From Anoxynatronum sibiricum (lineage in GTDB: Bacteria; Bacillota; Clostridia; Peptostreptococcales; Tindalliaceae), in the NCBI RefSeq assembly GCF_039414295.1, contig NZ_JBCITM010000001.1, forward strand, positions 310,001 to 374,000: 64,000 nucleotides of DNA, in the 5' to 3' direction. The notes beneath the pieces are model-generated. The model ran no database searches. It was not told the DNA's origin and saw nothing but the letters and a program-made list of their open reading frames with translations. This document shows, piece after piece, positions 60,806 to 64,000 of the stretch (positions are counted from its first letter, which is position 1; each line of letters starts with the position of its first letter). The position numbers and the translations under genes were made by a program.

Positions 60806-62602
60806 ATGGATTTGTATCGATCCCACGTCCTGGTGTGCGGCGGTACCGGATGTGTCTCATCAGAATCAATGAAAATAATTGAATCTTTCGAAACTGAACT
60901 GGCCAAACATAACATTGAAAAAGAAATCAAGGTGGTTAAAACTGGCTGCTTCGGCCTGTGTGAAGCCGGTCCCATTGTGATTGTCTATCCCGAAGGTGCC
61001 TTTTACAGCATGATCAAGGTCAGCGATGTGCCGCTGATTGTTGAAGAGCATCTGTTGAAGGGCCGCATTGTCACTGACCTGCTTTATAAAGACCACACCA
61101 CAGATGAAACAATGAACTCAATTGACGATGTGGGCTTCTATAAAAAACAGCAGCGGGTGGCACTGCGCAACTGTGGTGTTATTAATCCGGAAATCATCGA
61201 AGAATACATTGCCTATGACGGCTATCAGGCATTGGCAAAAGTGCTGACGGAAATGACACCTGATGAAGTGGTGGATGTCATCAAACGCTCAGGGCTACGC
61301 GGCCGTGGCGGTGGGGGATTCCCCACCGGTTTGAAGTGGGAGTTCACCCAAAAGGCGCCTGGTGATATTAAATATGTTGCCTGTAACGCCGACGAAGGTG
61401 ATCCGGGTGCTTTCATGGACCGTTCAGTGTTGGAGGGAGACCCTCATGCCATTGTGGAGGCCATGACCATTGCCGGCTATGCCGTTGGTGCCTGTAAAGG
61501 ATTTGTATACGTGCGGGCAGAGTACCCCATCGCTGTGAAACGTCTTCAGATTGCCATCGATCAGGCAAAAGAAAACGGCCTGCTGGGTGATGACATTTTT
61601 GGAACCGGCTATGGTTTTGATATGGAAATTCGGCTGGGTGCCGGGGCTTTTGTCTGTGGTGAAGAAACAGCACTGATTGCCTCCATCGAGGGCAAGCGTG
61701 GCATGCCAAAGGTGCGGCCTCCCTTCCCTGCCATAAAAGGTATATTCGACAAACCTACCTTGTTAAACAATGTGGAAACCTTTGCGAATATCACACAGAT
61801 TATTCTCAAAGGAGCCGACTGGTTTGCCGGTATTGGAACCGAAAAATCAAAGGGAACAAAAGTGTTCGCTCTGGCGGGCAAAATTAACAACACCGGTCTG
61901 TTGGAGATCCCCATGGGAACCACCCTACGGGAAACCATTTATGAAGTGGGCGGCGGCATCCCCAATGGCAAAGCGTTTAAAGCTGTTCAAACGGGTGGAC
62001 CCTCCGGTGGCTGTATTCCGGCTGAATACCTGGATACTCCCATTGATTACGATAACCTTATTTCGCTGGGGTCTATGATGGGATCTGGCGGGATGATTGT
62101 GCTGGATGAAGACAACTGTATGGTTGACGTGGCGCGTTTCTTCCTGGACTTTACAGAAGAAGAATCCTGCGGCAAGTGCACACCCTGTCGTGAAGGCACC
62201 AAACGTATGCACGAGTTACTGGATAAAATTGTTGAAGGTAAAGGTACAATGGACGATGTGGCTAAGCTGGAAACGTTGGCTAAAACCATCAAAGGGGCAT
62301 CCCTGTGCGGGCTGGGTCAAACAGCTCCCAACCCTGTGTTATCCACCTTGAAATATTTCCGGCATGAGTATGAGGCGCATGTCAATGACAAGAAATGCCC
62401 AGCAGGTGTCTGTCAGGCGCTGTTGCAATACCTGGTCATTGATGATCTTTGTAAGAAATGCGGTATTTGCGCCGCCAAGTGTCCTGTGAACTGCATTAGT
62501 GGTGTCAAAGGCAAAGAAATATATCACATCGATCAAGAACGCTGCATTAAGTGCGGTGCCTGCCTGGTAGCTTGCCCATTCAAAGCCATCAAAAAAGGGT
62601 AG
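60806..62602 (+). CDS. NuoF-like FMN/NADH-binding subunit (HydB/HylB type)
   Basis: Encodes 598 residues with four parts: an N-terminal 2Fe-2S thioredoxin fold (CGGTGCVSS, KTGCFGLCEAGP); the NuoF core with the NADH-binding GLRGRGGGGFPTGLKWEF and FMN-binding NADEGDPGAFMDR plus GAYVCGEET-like GAFVCGEETALI; a 4Fe-4S site ESCGKCTPCREGTKRM; and two C-terminal ferredoxin clusters (CKKCGICAAKCP, CIKCGACLVACP). This is the layout of the bifurcating hydrogenase and formate dehydrogenase subunits rather than respiratory complex I. It oxidises or reduces NAD(H). The C-terminal clusters may dock ferredoxin. RBS AAGGAGGGTC. Confidence 0.94.
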   Translation: MDLYRSHVLVCGGTGCVSSESMKIIESFETELAKHNIEKEIKVVKTGCFGLCEAGPIVIVYPEGAFYSMIKVSDVPLIVEEHLLKGRIVTDLLYKDHTTDETMNSIDDVGFYKKQQRVALRNCGVINPEIIEEYIAYDGYQALAKVLTEMTPDEVVDVIKRSGLRGRGGGGFPTGLKWEFTQKAPGDIKYVACNADEGDPGAFMDRSVLEGDPHAIVEAMTIAGYAVGACKGFVYVRAEYPIAVKRLQIAIDQAKENGLLGDDIFGTGYGFDMEIRLGAGAFVCGEETALIASIEGKRGMPKVRPPFPAIKGIFDKPTLLNNVETFANITQIILKGADWFAGIGTEKSKGTKVFALAGKINNTGLLEIPMGTTLRETIYEVGGGIPNGKAFKAVQTGGPSGGCIPAEYLDTPIDYDNLISLGSMMGSGGMIVLDEDNCMVDVARFFLDFTEEESCGKCTPCREGTKRMHELLDKIVEGKGTMDDVAKLETLAKTIKGASLCGLGQTAPNPVLSTLKYFRHEYEAHVNDKKCPAGVCQALLQYLVIDDLCKKCGICAAKCPVNCISGVKGKEIYHIDQERCIKCGACLVACPFKAIKKG

Positions 62603-62640
62603 TTGTCGGGTAATGATAGAACCTGTAAAGGAGGATTCGA

Positions 62641-64000
62641 ATGATCACGTTGAAAATAAACGGCTTTGATGTGGAAGTCAAAGAAGGCGCTACCATTTAT
62701 CATGCCGCATCCAGTATCGGCGTCAAAATTCCCACGCTCTGTTATGATGAAAGGCTCAAACCCCACGGTTCCTGCCGCATTTGTGTGGTGGAGGTGGAAG
62801 GGGCCCGTTCTTTAATGGCATCCTGCAGCACCCCTGCTGCCAATGGCATGGTGGTACACACTGAAAGTGAAGCTGTGGTGACTGCCCGCAAGGAACTTCT
62901 TGACTTGATTTTGGCAAACCACCCGCTGGACTGCCTTACCTGTGAGAAGGCTGGGCGCTGCACCTTGCAAGATCTCTGTTATCAGTATGATATTGAAGAG
63001 AGCACCTTCGACGGTAAGCGGAAATCCTATGAAAAAGATGCCTCCAATGAGTTTTATACAGCCGATCAAACAAAATGCATTCTTTGCGGAAAGTGTGTAT
63101 ATGTTTGTTCTCAGGTTCAAAACACCGATGCCATCTGTTTTGTAGACCGGGGTTTTGAAACCCACATCGGCACTCCCTTTGATATGGGACTGTCAGAGTC
63201 TACCTGTGTCTCTTGTGGTAACTGCGTAGCTGTTTGCCCGGTTGGTGCATTAATGCCAAAACGCAAAGAAAAGTTCAGATACTGGGAAGTTGAGAAAGTG
63301 AAAACCACCTGCTCTTACTGCGGAGTCGGATGTCAGATGGAACTGCTGGTTAAGGATGGAAAGGTAGTGGAAGTAGAGCCGGTAAAAGGCCACTCCAATG
63401 ATGGCTTACTTTGTGTCAAAGGCCGTTTTTCCTATGATTTTGTCAATCATCCATCACGACTGAAAAAACCTTTGGTGCGTAAAAATGGTGTTCTGGAAGA
63501 AGTCACCTGGGATGAAGCCTATGAAACGATTGTGAACAAAATCAAAGAAATAAAAGCTGCTGATGGCCCTGATGCCATTGCCGCTTTTTCATCAGCCCGT
63601 GGCCTGACAGAAGAAAATTATCTAATGACCAAAATGATGCGCGCAGTCATCGGGACCAATAATGTGGACCACTGCGCACGCCTCTGACATTCCTCCACTG
63701 TTGCAGGTCTTGCAACAACACTTGGAAGCGGCGCGATGACCAACAGTATTGCTGATATTCAGCAGGCAGACACCATTTTTGTCACCGGGTCAAACACCAC
63801 AGAGTCCCATCCCGTCATTGGAGCCCAATTGAAGCGCTCTGTTCGCAATGGCTCAAAACTGATTGTGGCAGATCCCCGTGAAATACCGCTGGCAGCCGAG
63901 GCAGATGTGTTCCTGAAAATTAAACCGGGAACCAGTATCGCCCTCCATAACGCCATGATGAACGTGATTCTGGAGGAAAAGCTTCAGGATGAAACCTATA
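62641..64000 (+). CDS. fdhF: NAD-linked selenocysteine formate dehydrogenase catalytic subunit (partial at right edge; UGA read through at 63685-63687)
   Basis: Begins at 62641 after AAAGGAGG and stays open to the window end once the in-frame TGA is read as selenocysteine (residue 349, CARL-Sec-HSSTVAG). The N-terminus is NuoG-like: a 2Fe-2S domain (LCYDERLKPHGSCRICVVEV), a His-Cys3 type cluster (HPLDCLTCEKAGRC) and two 4Fe-4S motifs (CILCGKCVYVCS, CVSCGNCVAVCP). Then comes the formate dehydrogenase domain with CSYCGVGCQMELL. No signal peptide, so it is cytosolic. With the upstream NuoE and NuoF genes it fits an NAD-dependent, possibly ferredoxin-bifurcating formate dehydrogenase of the Hyl/FdhF2 type. 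Confidence 0.94.
63688..63720 (+). other. bacterial SECIS element of the NAD-linked formate dehydrogenase
   Basis: After the TGA at 63685-63687, GTTGCA (63700-63705) pairs perfectly with TGCAAC (63711-63716) around the loop GGTCT, the SelB-recognised loop sequence known from E. coli fdhF. The stem starts 12 bases past the TGA. Confidence 0.9.

Noticed and set aside
1..64000. CRISPR arrays, transposons, prophage, tRNA or rRNA genes
   Set aside because: No regularly spaced repeats, transposase or integrase frames, or cloverleaf/rRNA sequence were recognised on either strand.

Overview
The window is about 64 kb of a low-to-mid GC Bacillota chromosome. It most likely comes from an anaerobic clostridium of the Tindallia/Anoxynatronum/Alkaliphilus type. 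That placement is inferred from AddAB, MazEF next to alr, HprK, CsaB/TagA-type wall genes, AGGAGG ribosome sites, two UGA-selenocysteine formate dehydrogenases, an Mrp-type antiporter and Rnf-like genes. No rRNA, tRNA, CRISPR array, insertion sequence or prophage was seen. Nearly all genes lie on the + strand; the one exception is the 5-formyltetrahydrofolate cyclo-ligase at about 39 kb.

Layout. 1-6.7 kb: end of addB, addA, a threonine aldolase and two unknown genes. 6.9-14.1 kb: a promoter-to-terminator operon for a Tat-exported selenocysteine formate dehydrogenase (fdhE, catalytic subunit, FeS subunit) fused operonically to genes for RnfC-like and RnfD-like proteins. 14.2-15.3 kb: dCTP deaminase and a CBS-domain protein. 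15.5-16.5 kb: a self-contained cassette of three small unknown membrane proteins, two of which are paralogues. 16.7-24.7 kb: an Mrp/Mbh-type antiporter operon in the archaeal Mbh gene order, followed by two large NuoL/M-type subunits. 24.8-27.8 kb: a coiled-coil protein, acpS, alr, mazEF. 27.8-36.2 kb: DUF5693-like protein, csaB, tagA, YitT, and a large exported phosphodiester glycosidase. 36.3-48.8 kb: Lon-like protease, fau (-), ftsEX, an M23 murein hydrolase activator, ctp peptidase, uvrB, uvrA. 49-56.4 kb: two tatA genes, tatC, then a second operon (TorD-like chaperone, Tat-exported molybdopterin oxidoreductase with a Cys ligand, FeS subunit, RnfC, RnfD). 56.5-59.6 kb: uvrC, PspC, hprK. 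59.7 kb to the end: an operon for a cytosolic NAD-linked, probably electron-bifurcating selenocysteine formate dehydrogenase, with a near-perfect CcpA (cre) site at its promoter.

How the genes work together. Three redox operons share a formate/NAD theme. Two have the same architecture: exported molybdopterin enzyme, then FdnH-type FeS subunit, then RnfC, then RnfD. None of rnfA, rnfB, rnfE or rnfG is nearby, and there is no cytochrome b subunit. I infer that RnfCD replaces the quinone-reducing cytochrome b (FdnI/PsrC role) and connects extracytoplasmic catalysis directly to the cytosolic NAD pool. If formate is oxidised outside and NAD+ reduced inside, the inward electron transfer would itself build membrane potential. 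The Mrp antiporter next to the first operon could interconvert the resulting H+ and Na+ gradients. The cytosolic formate dehydrogenase at the right edge would make or use formate on the other side, which raises the possibility of a formate cycle across the membrane. These functional links are inference; the gene order, motifs and selenocysteine signals are visible in the sequence.
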